From contig NZ_JAJUXI010000007.1 of the NCBI RefSeq assembly GCF_021390515.1, forward strand, positions 310,001 to 374,000: 64,000 nt of DNA, read 5' to 3'. Position numbers and translations under genes: made by a program. This stretch comes from Dyadobacter sp. CY326. GTDB lineage: Bacteria; Bacteroidota; Bacteroidia; Cytophagales; Spirosomataceae. The notes beneath the pieces are model-generated. The model was not told the origin of the DNA. It saw nothing but the letters and a program-made list of their open reading frames with translations, and did no database searches. Of the stretch, positions 33,296 to 41,911 are shown piece by piece. Each line of letters begins with the position of its first letter. The stretch's first letter is position 1.

Positions 33296-34416
33296 AAACG
33301 GTGTTTTTTATACCAAAGGGCTTTATGCCAGAGTAATTGCCAATTGGTCAGATAGCTGAGGTGAGCCGCGAGAATGGATAACTTGACTTTAAGATTATCC
33401 CGGACGCGCATATTATAAAGAAAAATGCGCCAGGACTTTGATTTCAGGGCCGGGCGCTCATTTTCCCAATGTGACAGGATTGCATCCCGAAAGCGCTCTG
33501 ACGGAAATGCGGCAACATTCGTTTCTAAACTGAAAATCTTTTCGCCTGTCAGCAAATAAGCCATTCCCAGCGATTCCATTAGCAGCCGATTGAAACCTTT
33601 TCGCTTGGTAACGCTTTGAATATAAGCCCAATCCATTGTCTCGGCATGTCTGCTCAAAAGTCTGACGAAGTCAGCCATGTATTTCAGTTTATCCCATTGT
33701 TCAACGCCGCCGTGGTGAATGACCATCATAAGCAGTTGATTTTCCATATTTGGAATTTGAATGGTCGAACCAGACATGTTTACCGAAATCATGTCTTCTG
33801 AGAGCTCTTCCCAAGATAAATTGTAGCAATATCGAGGATAAGTTGGCCGCCATTGCACTTCGAGCGATTGCAATGTATGATCTGACACCGGTTCGAGTGG
33901 AAGTTGGTAATCTGTTGCGATATAGGCGGTTCGCAGCGCTTTTTGAGCAACCAAATATTGGCGGTAAGCGTCAGGTTGAAAACCATTGCTCCCGAGCACA
34001 AGCAAACTCTTATTCAAATCACTATCATTGATAAAAAAATCAATGTCACCGAACTCACGCTGAGTCGGATTCTCATAAAGTAACCAGGCCCATATCGCTC
34101 CCTTCATCAAAAAGGCTTTGACATCCTTGGCCAAAAGTTGCTTATAAAGATTGACCGAAATTCCCAAGAAGGCCATATTTGTCACCGCCTGTCCCATGGC
34201 AAAATCTTTCAGTGCCTCGGAATGTTGCTTTGGAACTTTGACTTCGATCGCCTCTATATAATGCAGCAACAACGGCCTGACCTGATGCCATTTAGCCAAT
34301 CTGGTCAGCTTATCAAAATGAATGTCTTGATGGATTTCAGGAACCGGGATGTGATCACTTTTTAGCGCAGCTTGAATTAATAATGCCAGTTCAGGAGAAA
34401 TTTTCAAATTGGGCAT
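33292..34416 (-). CDS. Nucleotidyltransferase family protein (NTP_transf_5) of RiPP-like cassette
   Basis: A 374-residue protein of the nucleotidyltransferase-like family often found in lasso-peptide and related gene clusters. The core FLMKGAIWAWLLYENPTQREFGDIDFFIND has the Gly-x-x and Asp-x-Asp pattern of the fold; LLMMVIHHGGVEQWDKLKYMADFVRLL in the middle is also typical. The start is the ATG one base after the kinase stop; a TTG upstream would overlap. Last gene of the four-gene run. The target to be nucleotidylated or otherwise modified is unknown. Confidence 0.75.
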   Translation of the reverse strand: MPNLKISPELALLIQAALKSDHIPVPEIHQDIHFDKLTRLAKWHQVRPLLLHYIEAIEVKVPKQHSEALKDFAMGQAVTNMAFLGISVNLYKQLLAKDVKAFLMKGAIWAWLLYENPTQREFGDIDFFINDSDLNKSLLVLGSNGFQPDAYRQYLVAQKALRTAYIATDYQLPLEPVSDHTLQSLEVQWRPTYPRYCYNLSWEELSEDMISVNMSGSTIQIPNMENQLLMMVIHHGGVEQWDKLKYMADFVRLLSRHAETMDWAYIQSVTKRKGFNRLLMESLGMAYLLTGEKIFSLETNVAAFPSERFRDAILSHWENERPALKSKSWRIFLYNMRVRDNLKVKLSILAAHLSYLTNWQLLWHKALWYKKHRF

Positions 34417-34417
34417 A

Positions 34418-35335
34418 TCAACCAGCAATTAGTTGTTGCTGAACGCTGTCATTCACCCATTTTTCGAGGTTTGCAAAACCGTCTGGGCGCTTTTTTTTCC
34501 AAAGGCGCGCTGACTTTGCACATTGAAGGCTCTGCAAAAAATGACTGCGCAACACACTGTCCGTTAGCAACTGACTGGGCAAGGGAAAGTTTTTAAGCGT
34601 CTCGGTTGGCATTTCAATGGCCGGCAAGGGCGTCAATGATTTTTTATTGCGTGCTCTGTGCAAGAAAAAAACTTCCCTTAATCGCACCGGTTCTTGCGGG
34701 AAGTCGGTTTTTGGCTGATAGGAAAATTTGTTGACACCTTCACTGACCGGATGCAGATCTGACCTTTCATAATCCAATCCATTAACAGTGTTGTCCCAGA
34801 TTTTCAACTGCGGATAGGCGGGGATAATGTAGGCTAAACCATCGGAATCAAAAGAAATGGCTGTCAAATCATCGCTCAACAATTTGCAACCTGCCTTGAT
34901 AAACGCAGCAGCTGTGGTCGATTTGCCTGCCCCCGGCGTTCCCATAAAGCACCATGCCTCATTTCCGACCTGGACCGCACTTGCGTGTAAAAGGAAAAGA
35001 CCTCTCTGAAACAGAATTAGCCCGACGGCTTCGCTGACTGTAAAGAGGCTGATCAAATTATGATCCTGAACCAACGGATTAACAATCAACTGGTTGCCGT
35101 TAATCGCTTTAAAGGACGCAATGCCGTCCCAATGCAGATAGAGATTTTCGTCTGCATCTTTCGCAAAGCTGGCCCTTACTCCTCTCCTGTATAAATGCGT
35201 ATTTGTTAGTGGCGGCAGTTCAAATTCGCCAAGTTCAATGTGCAGATCAGCTTCCATGCCAGCATCGCCATCACTCAGTTCTGGCAATTCAATTTCAGAA
35301 TGGATTATTAACCCGAAGGCTTTATAAGACTTCAT
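34418..35335 (-). CDS. HprK-related kinase of RiPP-like cassette
   Basis: A 305-residue protein related to the C-terminal domain of HPr kinase. LHASAVQVGNEAWCF leads into the P-loop GTPGAGKST at residues 132-140, then CKLLSDDLTAI with the paired Asp residues of the family. It lacks HPr kinase's own N-terminal domain, and no PTS gene is near. Close relatives in lasso-peptide clusters phosphorylate the precursor peptide. The ATG giving MKSYKAFGL is used; it lies 16 bases after the B2-like gene. Confidence 0.75.
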   Translation of the reverse strand: MKSYKAFGLIIHSEIELPELSDGDAGMEADLHIELGEFELPPLTNTHLYRRGVRASFAKDADENLYLHWDGIASFKAINGNQLIVNPLVQDHNLISLFTVSEAVGLILFQRGLFLLHASAVQVGNEAWCFMGTPGAGKSTTAAAFIKAGCKLLSDDLTAISFDSDGLAYIIPAYPQLKIWDNTVNGLDYERSDLHPVSEGVNKFSYQPKTDFPQEPVRLREVFFLHRARNKKSLTPLPAIEMPTETLKNFPLPSQLLTDSVLRSHFLQSLQCAKSARLWKKKRPDGFANLEKWVNDSVQQQLIAG

Positions 35336-35351
35336 GTGTGTAATAGTAAAT

Positions 35352-35813
35352 TCATTTCCAAACCCAAATTCGCTTATACAGCACTGATTCGGGCCAATTA
35401 CCAATGATGATGGAGCCATTCCGTTCCACCCAGGCGTGTGCTTCAAATTGCTTGGCAGGATTAACTTCTATCCCAATTTCCAATGTTAAGGCTGGCACTT
35501 TTCGTAGCAGATATTTTGTAGCCAGCGCACGAGGCAGGCACAGCAGGTCCATTGGAAGCAAGTTAGCAGCCGTGTCCACTGCCCAAACCGTCAATTCGAT
35601 TCGCTTAGCCGAAATTTCCCTTGACGAATTTGTTTTGCAAAACCAGTGAAAGACCTCTTTGAAAGTTCCGAAAGGCAACACGGTCAAGCCTATTTTCACA
35701 AGCACCAGACAAACAGCCGCTTTGAGAAAAATCAATTTCTCTTCGCCGGATAAACTGCTCCATTTGCCAATGTAATGCTGTAATCGTTTCAATGGCTTAG
35801 TCGGTTTTCTCAA
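35352..35813 (-). CDS. Lasso-peptide B2-like transglutaminase-fold protease
   Basis: A protein of about 150 residues of the McjB C-terminal (B2) family, which cuts leader peptides. After a helical region (SGEEKLIFLKAAVCLVLVKIGLTVLPF) come the catalytic Cys in LLCLPRALATKYLL and the His in EAHAWVERNG. The usual following Asp is not evident (IIIGNWPE). The start is uncertain: no ATG fits, so a TTG at 35813 (overlapping the PqqD-like gene) or at 35792 is likely; the longer open frame back to 35891 overlaps too far to be real. Confidence 0.75.
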   Translation of the reverse strand: MRKPTKPLKRLQHYIGKWSSLSGEEKLIFLKAAVCLVLVKIGLTVLPFGTFKEVFHWFCKTNSSREISAKRIELTVWAVDTAANLLPMDLLCLPRALATKYLLRKVPALTLEIGIEVNPAKQFEAHAWVERNGSIIIGNWPESVLYKRIWVWK

Positions 35814-36066
35814 CCAGTTTCTCAGAAATAAGGTCTTTAAGCAAAATATCAATGTCAGTCTTGCAGGTTTCAGCATCCACTTCATATTCACTTATCACCG
35901 CGTCACAAAGTGAATCCAATGTTTGTGGACCCTTTTCAAGATTGTCCCACACCAACACACCCACCTCATTCAGCCCGTAATAAGCGCCTTTGCTATGGTT
36001 AAGAATTACTGTTTCGCCGGCAACTTTGGAAGAAATCTGATCGGATGTAAGCTGATATGTAGTCAT
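35797..36066 (-). CDS. PqqD-like peptide-binding protein (RiPP recognition element)
   Basis: An 89-residue protein of the PqqD family. The pattern ILNHSKGAYYGLNEVGVLVWDNLEKG followed by LCDAVISEYEVDAETCKTDIDILLKDLISEKLVE matches the winged-helix RRE that holds leader peptides for RiPP-modifying enzymes. It is the first gene of the run and matches the separate B1 protein of split-B lasso-peptide systems. It has its own good promoter, reaching into the end of the upstream aldehyde dehydrogenase gene. Confidence 0.85.
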   Translation of the reverse strand: MTTYQLTSDQISSKVAGETVILNHSKGAYYGLNEVGVLVWDNLEKGPQTLDSLCDAVISEYEVDAETCKTDIDILLKDLISEKLVEKTD

Positions 36067-36107
36067 TACTGAGGTGTTTCAAGTGATATAATGTGTTTTG
36101 ATTGGCA

Positions 36108-36140
36108 CAAAGTTAAAAACTTTAATTACTCTATTTCAAA
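36108..36140 (-). promoter_or_regulatory. Promoter of the RiPP-like cassette
   Basis: On the minus strand TTTG (36137-36140), a 21-nt spacer and TAACTTTG (36108-36115) match both Bacteroidota promoter boxes exactly. The -33 box lies inside the last codons of the aldehyde dehydrogenase gene; the ATG is 42 bases downstream of the -7 box. Confidence 0.6.
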
Positions 36141-37664
36141 CTTTATTCCCTGCGCCAAAGGAAGCGCCGTTCCGTAATTGATTGTGTTGGTTTGTCGACG
36201 CATATAGGCCTTCCAGGCATCAGATCCGGATTCGCGGCCTCCGCCAGTTTCCTTTTCCCCGCCAAATGCACCGCCAATTTCCGCACCGGACGTTCCGATG
36301 TTGACATTGGCAATTCCACAATCTGATCCGGATTGAGAAAGAAACAGCTCTGACTCTCTGATATTCAATGTAAAAATAGCCGAAGAAAGTCCTTGCGGAA
36401 CATCATTTTGCATTGCTATGGCTTTTTCTAAATCGTTGTATTTGATCAAATAAAGAATTGGCGCAAAGGTTTCCTGCTTGACAATCGCATAATCATTAGA
36501 AACCTCAGCCACACAAGGCGCAACATAACAGCCTGATAAGAAATCGTTTCCTGACAAAACCTGGGGCTCAACAATAAAATGACCGCCCGCTTCTTTGACT
36601 TTTTCAACTGTAACCAGATATTGATCAACCGCCGCCTGATCAATCAATGGCCCGACATGAATATGCGTTTCGAGCGGATTTCCTATGCGCAATTGCGCAT
36701 AAGCCCTGATCAAACGTTGTTTAACTTCTTCATAAACATCCGTTTGCACAATGACCCTTCTTGTAGATGTGCAACGCTGCCCGGCCGTCCCCACCGCCCC
36801 GAACACAATCCCGGGAATGGCCACATTCAGGTCGGCATGCGGCGTTACGATGATTGCATTGTTACCGCCCAGTTCCAGCAGGCTTTTCCCAAGCCGCCGC
36901 GCAACCGCTTCTGCTACAGATTTGCCCATTCTGGTGCTGCCGGTTGCGGAAACCAATGCAACGCGATGATCGCTGGCAAGCCACTCTCCCACTTCACGTC
37001 CGCCCGTCACAATGCAAGACACGCCCTCGGGCACTTCGTTATTTTCCAGAACAGTTTTAATGATATTCTGACAAGCGAGTGCAGTTAAGGGCGTTTTTTC
37101 AGATGGTTTCCAAATACAAACATCGCCACAAACCCAGGCTAACATTGAATTCCAAGACCAGACAGCGACCGGGAAGTTAAATGCTGAAATAATGCCTACA
37201 ACACCAATCGGATGCCATTGCTCATACATGCGGTGAAGCGGACGCTCACTGTGCATCGTCAATCCATAGAGTTGCCTGGAAACGCCGACGGCAAAATCAC
37301 AAATGTCAATCATTTCCTGCACCTCACCCAAGCCCTCTTGCAAGCTTTTGCCCATTTCATAACTGACCAATGTCCCGAGCGCCGATTTGAATTTTCGCAA
37401 TTCCTCGCCCATCTGACGCACAGTTTCTCCGCGCTTGGGAGCGGGAATCAGCTTCCAAACTTTGTAAGCTTCAACCGCTTTTTCAACAACCGAATCATAA
37501 TCCGCACGGCTAGCAACATTAATTTGTGCAATGCGCTTCCCGTCCACCGGCGAAAAGGAATCTAAAACCCCTCCATTTCCAGGCTTGCCACTTGTGCCTG
37601 TGCTGATGCCGTTGTTAAGCTGCTGTATTCCCAGCGTTTCTAAAATATCCTGAATGCGCTCCAT
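36126..37664 (-). CDS. Aldehyde dehydrogenase, probable L-aminoadipate-semialdehyde dehydrogenase
   Basis: A 512-residue NAD-dependent aldehyde dehydrogenase. The general-base Glu sits in LLELGGNNAI and the catalytic Cys in GTAGQRCTSTRR. The motifs and the FGGEKETGGGRESGSDAWKAYMRRQTNTINYG end resemble the ALDH7 (antiquitin) group, which oxidises alpha-aminoadipate semialdehyde in lysine breakdown. The upstream gene, 24 bases away, is a saccharopine dehydrogenase family enzyme that would supply this aldehyde, which supports the assignment. Confidence 0.85.
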   Translation of the reverse strand: MERIQDILETLGIQQLNNGISTGTSGKPGNGGVLDSFSPVDGKRIAQINVASRADYDSVVEKAVEAYKVWKLIPAPKRGETVRQMGEELRKFKSALGTLVSYEMGKSLQEGLGEVQEMIDICDFAVGVSRQLYGLTMHSERPLHRMYEQWHPIGVVGIISAFNFPVAVWSWNSMLAWVCGDVCIWKPSEKTPLTALACQNIIKTVLENNEVPEGVSCIVTGGREVGEWLASDHRVALVSATGSTRMGKSVAEAVARRLGKSLLELGGNNAIIVTPHADLNVAIPGIVFGAVGTAGQRCTSTRRVIVQTDVYEEVKQRLIRAYAQLRIGNPLETHIHVGPLIDQAAVDQYLVTVEKVKEAGGHFIVEPQVLSGNDFLSGCYVAPCVAEVSNDYAIVKQETFAPILYLIKYNDLEKAIAMQNDVPQGLSSAIFTLNIRESELFLSQSGSDCGIANVNIGTSGAEIGGAFGGEKETGGGRESGSDAWKAYMRRQTNTINYGTALPLAQGIKFEIE

Positions 37665-37688
37665 GAATGTTGTGTGTTTTTATGGCTG

Positions 37689-38741
37689 TCAGTTGAAAAA
37701 AGCGCCATTGGTTGTTTTCAAAAATGCATCTAGCAAAATATCCTCCTGCCGGATAAAACCGCTGTCCGGCAAAACGCCATCTGCGACCATTTCCACAACG
37801 GACGCAATGGAGGCAGCAGTTGTCCAGGAAATCGCCCGCCATTGTTGCCCATCAATTTCTATCGGGTGATAAGCTCGGTAAAACTCCTCTCGTTCAAGCC
37901 GGTTATCCTTCCAGCCTTCCACGACGGCATATACATAAACCACATCCTGCTGAACAGGCGGCTTTGCTTCTGTCAAAATTTCCTCAATAAGCGCTCTTTT
38001 GTTCTTCAAGCACAATTCATAAAGCATAAATCGCATGAGGCTGCAATGTCCCGGATATCGGATTGTCTTATAATTTAGCGTATCCAGCTTGCCTTCGAGT
38101 GTTTCACACATCGTTCCCAACCCGCCCGAAGTGATGAATGCTTCAAATTCCTGACCTTCAATGTTGATCATTTCAATGCCTTCCAGCGACGGCACCATCT
38201 TCCTGACGCCGTTGTGAATCACTTCCGCATCATTGATATATTCATTCACCACACCCGCCGGCGACCAGGTAAACGAGTAACCCATCAGCCCGTTTGGGTA
38301 ACGCGGCAGCGCGCCCACGCGCAGTTCAATATCACGGAGTTTGGTAAATCTTTTGGCAAGATCCATCCCTACAATGCCGATAAAACCTGGCGCTAATCCG
38401 CATTGCGGCGCCAGAACGCTGTGGCTGTCTTTTGCCATTTCCCTTATTGCAGCAGTCGTCGCGACATCTTCGGTAAGATCAAAATAATGTATGCCGCTTT
38501 GACACGCCTTGCGGGCAATGGGCAAATTCAAATTATAGGGCATGCAAGAAACCACTGCATCAAATCCGGCGAGAGCCTGTGTCAGAAAATCGGAATCACT
38601 AATGTCGGCGGCGAGCACCGGAAACGGAAGAGCGACAGCAGGTTGCGTTTTATCAACGCCTGTAACATTGAATTTTTTGCTTAACAATGTCCCTACGAGA
38701 GAACCAACTTTTCCGAGACCAATGACGAGGATTTTCTGCAT
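37689..38741 (-). CDS. Saccharopine dehydrogenase family protein
   Basis: A 350-residue NAD(P)-dependent enzyme with an N-terminal Rossmann fold (KILVIGLGKVGSLVGTLLSK) and the SHSVLAPQCGLAPGFIGIVGMDLAKRF and SCMPYNLNLPIARKACQSGIHYFDL segments typical of saccharopine dehydrogenase. It would release glutamate and aminoadipate semialdehyde from saccharopine, or run the reverse. It is in an operon with the ALDH7-like gene. A lysine-ketoglutarate reductase partner is not in view. Confidence 0.85.
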   Translation of the reverse strand: MQKILVIGLGKVGSLVGTLLSKKFNVTGVDKTQPAVALPFPVLAADISDSDFLTQALAGFDAVVSCMPYNLNLPIARKACQSGIHYFDLTEDVATTAAIREMAKDSHSVLAPQCGLAPGFIGIVGMDLAKRFTKLRDIELRVGALPRYPNGLMGYSFTWSPAGVVNEYINDAEVIHNGVRKMVPSLEGIEMINIEGQEFEAFITSGGLGTMCETLEGKLDTLNYKTIRYPGHCSLMRFMLYELCLKNKRALIEEILTEAKPPVQQDVVYVYAVVEGWKDNRLEREEFYRAYHPIEIDGQQWRAISWTTAASIASVVEMVADGVLPDSGFIRQEDILLDAFLKTTNGAFFN

Positions 38742-38851
38742 GTGTTGTAAGTCGTTTAGATGGAATTATAACTTGCTGCTGAGAAAGATATGAAAAGAAA
38801 TTGCAGTTTTTAAAAGTTACATGTCATTTTTGTATGATCAAAACGAGTGAC

Positions 38852-40069
38852 ATGCAGATTGTAATTGTGGGTGGAGGTGCATCGGGTTTTATGGCTGCTA
38901 TCACAGCGGCAGAGCACAATCCGGATGCGGAAATTGTAATATTGGAAAGGAATAAGTCGGTCTTGAATAAAGTGCGGATTTCGGGAGGCGGGCGATGCAA
39001 TGTGACACATAACCCCTCGGATCTTCGTTTTTTTATCAAAAATTATCCCCGCGGAGAAAAGCTGCTGCGCAAGTTGCTGCACGAATTTGATGCAAAAGCA
39101 ACAGTCGATTGGTTTGAAACAAAAGGTGTGAAACTTAAAACAGAGCCTGATGGCAGAATGTTTCCTGTCACGGATTCTTCGCAAACCATCATTGAATGCA
39201 TGACGCGCACGGCGCGTAACCTGAAAATTGAAATTAAAACCGGAACGTCAGTCAAATCGTTTGAAAAAAACCCGGAAGACAATCAGTTCACCATTCATTT
39301 GGATGATGAAGCGATAAAGGCAGACCGACTGCTGATTGCGACCGGCGGTTATCCCAAAGCCAGCGGCTTTGAATGGCTGCAAGTGCATGGCCATGAAGTC
39401 ATTGAGCCGCTTCCCTCATTGTTCACATTCAACACGCCGGACAATTATCTGCTGCCATTGGCGGGCGTGTCTGTTCAGGAAACGGTTGTGAAAATCATAG
39501 GAACCAAGCATGAATGGCAGGGTCCGCTCCTGATTACGCATTGGGGTTTCAGCGGTCCGGCAGTGCTAAAATTGTCGGCCTGGGCAGCGCGTGATTTGGC
39601 AGAAAAGAATTACAACTTCGTTTGCAAGATCAATTGGCTGCCGCAGATGAACGAGCAGCAAGTCAGGGAATTTCTTTTGTTGGAAAAAACCAAAACACCG
39701 AAACAGCAGATCGCATCGCATTCCAGGTTTGGAATTCCGTCGCGGCTTTGGAAAGCATTTGTTGAAAAATGTGAGATCCCTGATGAATTGCGCTGGTCCG
39801 ACGCCACTAACAAAGCATTGAACCGACTGGCAGAACTGCTTACAAATAGTCAGTTTGAGGTTAAGGGTAAGACGACTTTCAAGGAGGAATTTGTGACGTG
39901 CGGAGGCATTTCACTGAGCAGCATTAATGCTGAAACATTGGAAAGCAAATCGATTCCGGGACTTTATTTTTGCGGAGAAGTGCTTGACATTGACGGAATT
40001 ACGGGCGGATTTAATTTTCAAAATGCTTGGACGACGGGTTTTATCGCCGGAAGGAGTATTGCGCAATGA
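38852..40069 (+). CDS. BaiN/HI0933-type FAD-dependent oxidoreductase
   Basis: A 405-residue flavoprotein. The N-terminal MQIVIVGGGASGFMAAITAAE is the FAD-binding Rossmann motif, ISGGGRCNVTHNPSD is the HI0933 signature, and GEVLDIDGITGGFNFQNAWTTGFIAGRSIA near the end is the second FAD contact. The family includes BaiN of bile-acid breakdown, but its broader role is unknown. I use the ATG giving MQIVIV rather than longer frames. The gene is convergent with uvrC. Confidence 0.88.
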   Translation: MQIVIVGGGASGFMAAITAAEHNPDAEIVILERNKSVLNKVRISGGGRCNVTHNPSDLRFFIKNYPRGEKLLRKLLHEFDAKATVDWFETKGVKLKTEPDGRMFPVTDSSQTIIECMTRTARNLKIEIKTGTSVKSFEKNPEDNQFTIHLDDEAIKADRLLIATGGYPKASGFEWLQVHGHEVIEPLPSLFTFNTPDNYLLPLAGVSVQETVVKIIGTKHEWQGPLLITHWGFSGPAVLKLSAWAARDLAEKNYNFVCKINWLPQMNEQQVREFLLLEKTKTPKQQIASHSRFGIPSRLWKAFVEKCEIPDELRWSDATNKALNRLAELLTNSQFEVKGKTTFKEEFVTCGGISLSSINAETLESKSIPGLYFCGEVLDIDGITGGFNFQNAWTTGFIAGRSIAQ

Positions 40070-40072
40070 CCT

Positions 40073-41881
40073 TTATTCAGCCATTGCGTCAAAATACGCC
40101 CTAACTTTTTTCGCCCGATCCAGGCCAACTAAACCAGTAAGCTCATCCAGCGAACTTTCTCGGATTCCGCGAACTGAGCCAAAGAATTTGAGCAATTTGG
40201 CAGCAGTGATTTTCCCAACGCCCTCCACGCCTTCCAACTCGCTAACCAGACTTCCTTTGCTTCGCTTATCACGGTGAAACGTAATTGCGAACCTGTGTGC
40301 CTCATCCCGAATCTGCTGAATCAGCTTCAAGGATTCGGATTTTTTATCAATGTAAAGTGGCAGCGAATCTTCCGGGAAATAGATTTCTTCCAATCTTTTT
40401 GCAATTCCAATGATCGGAACCTGGCCGTAAATGCCCAGACTTTTCAATGCGTCACAAGCAGCGCCGAGCTGTCCTTTGCCTCCATCAACCACAATGAGGT
40501 CGGGAAGCGGCTGTTCCTCAGCGATCAAGCGCAAATAGCGTCTGCCCACAACCTCGTTCATGGACGCAAAGTCGTTGGGCCCGATAACGGTTTTGATGTT
40601 GAAATGGCGATAATCTTTTTTCGATGGCTTGCCTTCTTTGAAACACACCATTGCCGCAACCGGATTTGTTCCCTGAATGTTCGAGTTATCAAAGCATTCG
40701 ATGTGGCGGGGAAGCGTTTTTAGTTGCAAATCGCTTTTCAGACGGATTAAGATCCTGTCTTTCTTAGATGAAGTCGCAGAAGCTTCGACTTCGCGACGCT
40801 CCGCTTTGTCGCGCCTGAAATACATCACATTTTTCATGGACATATCCAGCAATTTCTTCTTGTCACCAATCTGCGGAACGGTGATTTCAAGCCGCATTTC
40901 AAGGTCAGGTTTAATGTTAGAAAGCAGTTCCCTCGCTTCTGCACCAAATTTCGAGCGCATTTCAATGATCATCAATGCCAAAATTTCTGCATCGGTTTCA
41001 TCTAGCTTTTTCTTCACCTCCACGGTCTGCGTGGCAACCATATATCCCTGTTTTATTTTCATAAAATTGAGATACGCGGCTTCCTCGTCGGACACGATTG
41101 TCAGCACATCAATGTTGCCGATTTTTGGATTGATAACCGTTGCTTTGCTTTGGAAATTCGAAAGATGTTCAATTTTGGTTTTCCAGGAATGCGCTTTTTC
41201 AAACTCCATCTGCTCCGCAGCTTGCAACATCTTTTCTTTAAAATATTGCTGCGGAAGCGAAAGGTTGCCTTTCAGAATATTATGGATCTGCTCGATTTCC
41301 GCATTGTATTCCAACTCGTCATGCAGGCCTTCGCATGGGCCTTTGCAGTTGCCGATGTGATATTCCAGACAGACCTTAAATTTTCCGGCTTCCACATTGG
41401 CCTTTGAAAGAGGCAACTGACAAGATCGGATTGTGTAAAGTGATTTGAACATATCCAAAAGCGTGTGCATTGTCCGTAAACTGGCAAAAGGTCCATAAAA
41501 GGTGCCCTTACTCCGGTCCAGATTTCGTGTGACATACACGCGCGGGAAACGCTCAGTGGTTACACAAATGAAAGGATAAGTTTTATCGTCTTTCAGCAGA
41601 ATGTTAAACTTAGGCTGCAATTGCTTAATAAGCTGATTTTCAAGAAGCAATGCGTCCCATTCGCTATGGACAATGGTGTATTCGATGCGGCGGATCTGGC
41701 TTACCAGCCGGCGGGTCTTGCGGTCGTGTTGATTTGATTTCAGGAAATAACTCGAAACCCTGCTGCGCAGACTTTTAGCTTTTCCTACATATATAACCTC
41801 CCCTGTTTCATCAAAATAACGATAAACACCAGGATCAAGCGGAATTTTTGAAAGTTCTTCTTTATAATTGAATTCGGACAT
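40073..41881 (-). CDS. uvrC: Excinuclease ABC subunit C
   Basis: A 602-residue nuclease that makes both cuts in nucleotide excision repair. In order: GIY-YIG domain (PGVYRYFDETGEVIYVGKAKSLRSRVSSYF), a Cys-rich region (KVCLEYHIGNCKGPCEG), the UvrB-binding segment (QMEFEKAHSWKTKIEHLSNFQ), the RNase H-like nuclease domain (ECFDNSNIQGTNPVAAMVCF; VVDGGKGQL), and a helix-hairpin-helix end (GVEGVGKITAAKLLKFFGS). It is the last gene of a run read from sprE through PBP1A and glycerate kinase. Confidence 0.95.
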   Translation of the reverse strand: MSEFNYKEELSKIPLDPGVYRYFDETGEVIYVGKAKSLRSRVSSYFLKSNQHDRKTRRLVSQIRRIEYTIVHSEWDALLLENQLIKQLQPKFNILLKDDKTYPFICVTTERFPRVYVTRNLDRSKGTFYGPFASLRTMHTLLDMFKSLYTIRSCQLPLSKANVEAGKFKVCLEYHIGNCKGPCEGLHDELEYNAEIEQIHNILKGNLSLPQQYFKEKMLQAAEQMEFEKAHSWKTKIEHLSNFQSKATVINPKIGNIDVLTIVSDEEAAYLNFMKIKQGYMVATQTVEVKKKLDETDAEILALMIIEMRSKFGAEARELLSNIKPDLEMRLEITVPQIGDKKKLLDMSMKNVMYFRRDKAERREVEASATSSKKDRILIRLKSDLQLKTLPRHIECFDNSNIQGTNPVAAMVCFKEGKPSKKDYRHFNIKTVIGPNDFASMNEVVGRRYLRLIAEEQPLPDLIVVDGGKGQLGAACDALKSLGIYGQVPIIGIAKRLEEIYFPEDSLPLYIDKKSESLKLIQQIRDEAHRFAITFHRDKRSKGSLVSELEGVEGVGKITAAKLLKFFGSVRGIRESSLDELTGLVGLDRAKKVRAYFDAMAE

Positions 41882-41911
41882 TGAAAATTTTTCTTAACAG
41901 ACCTTCCCCAC

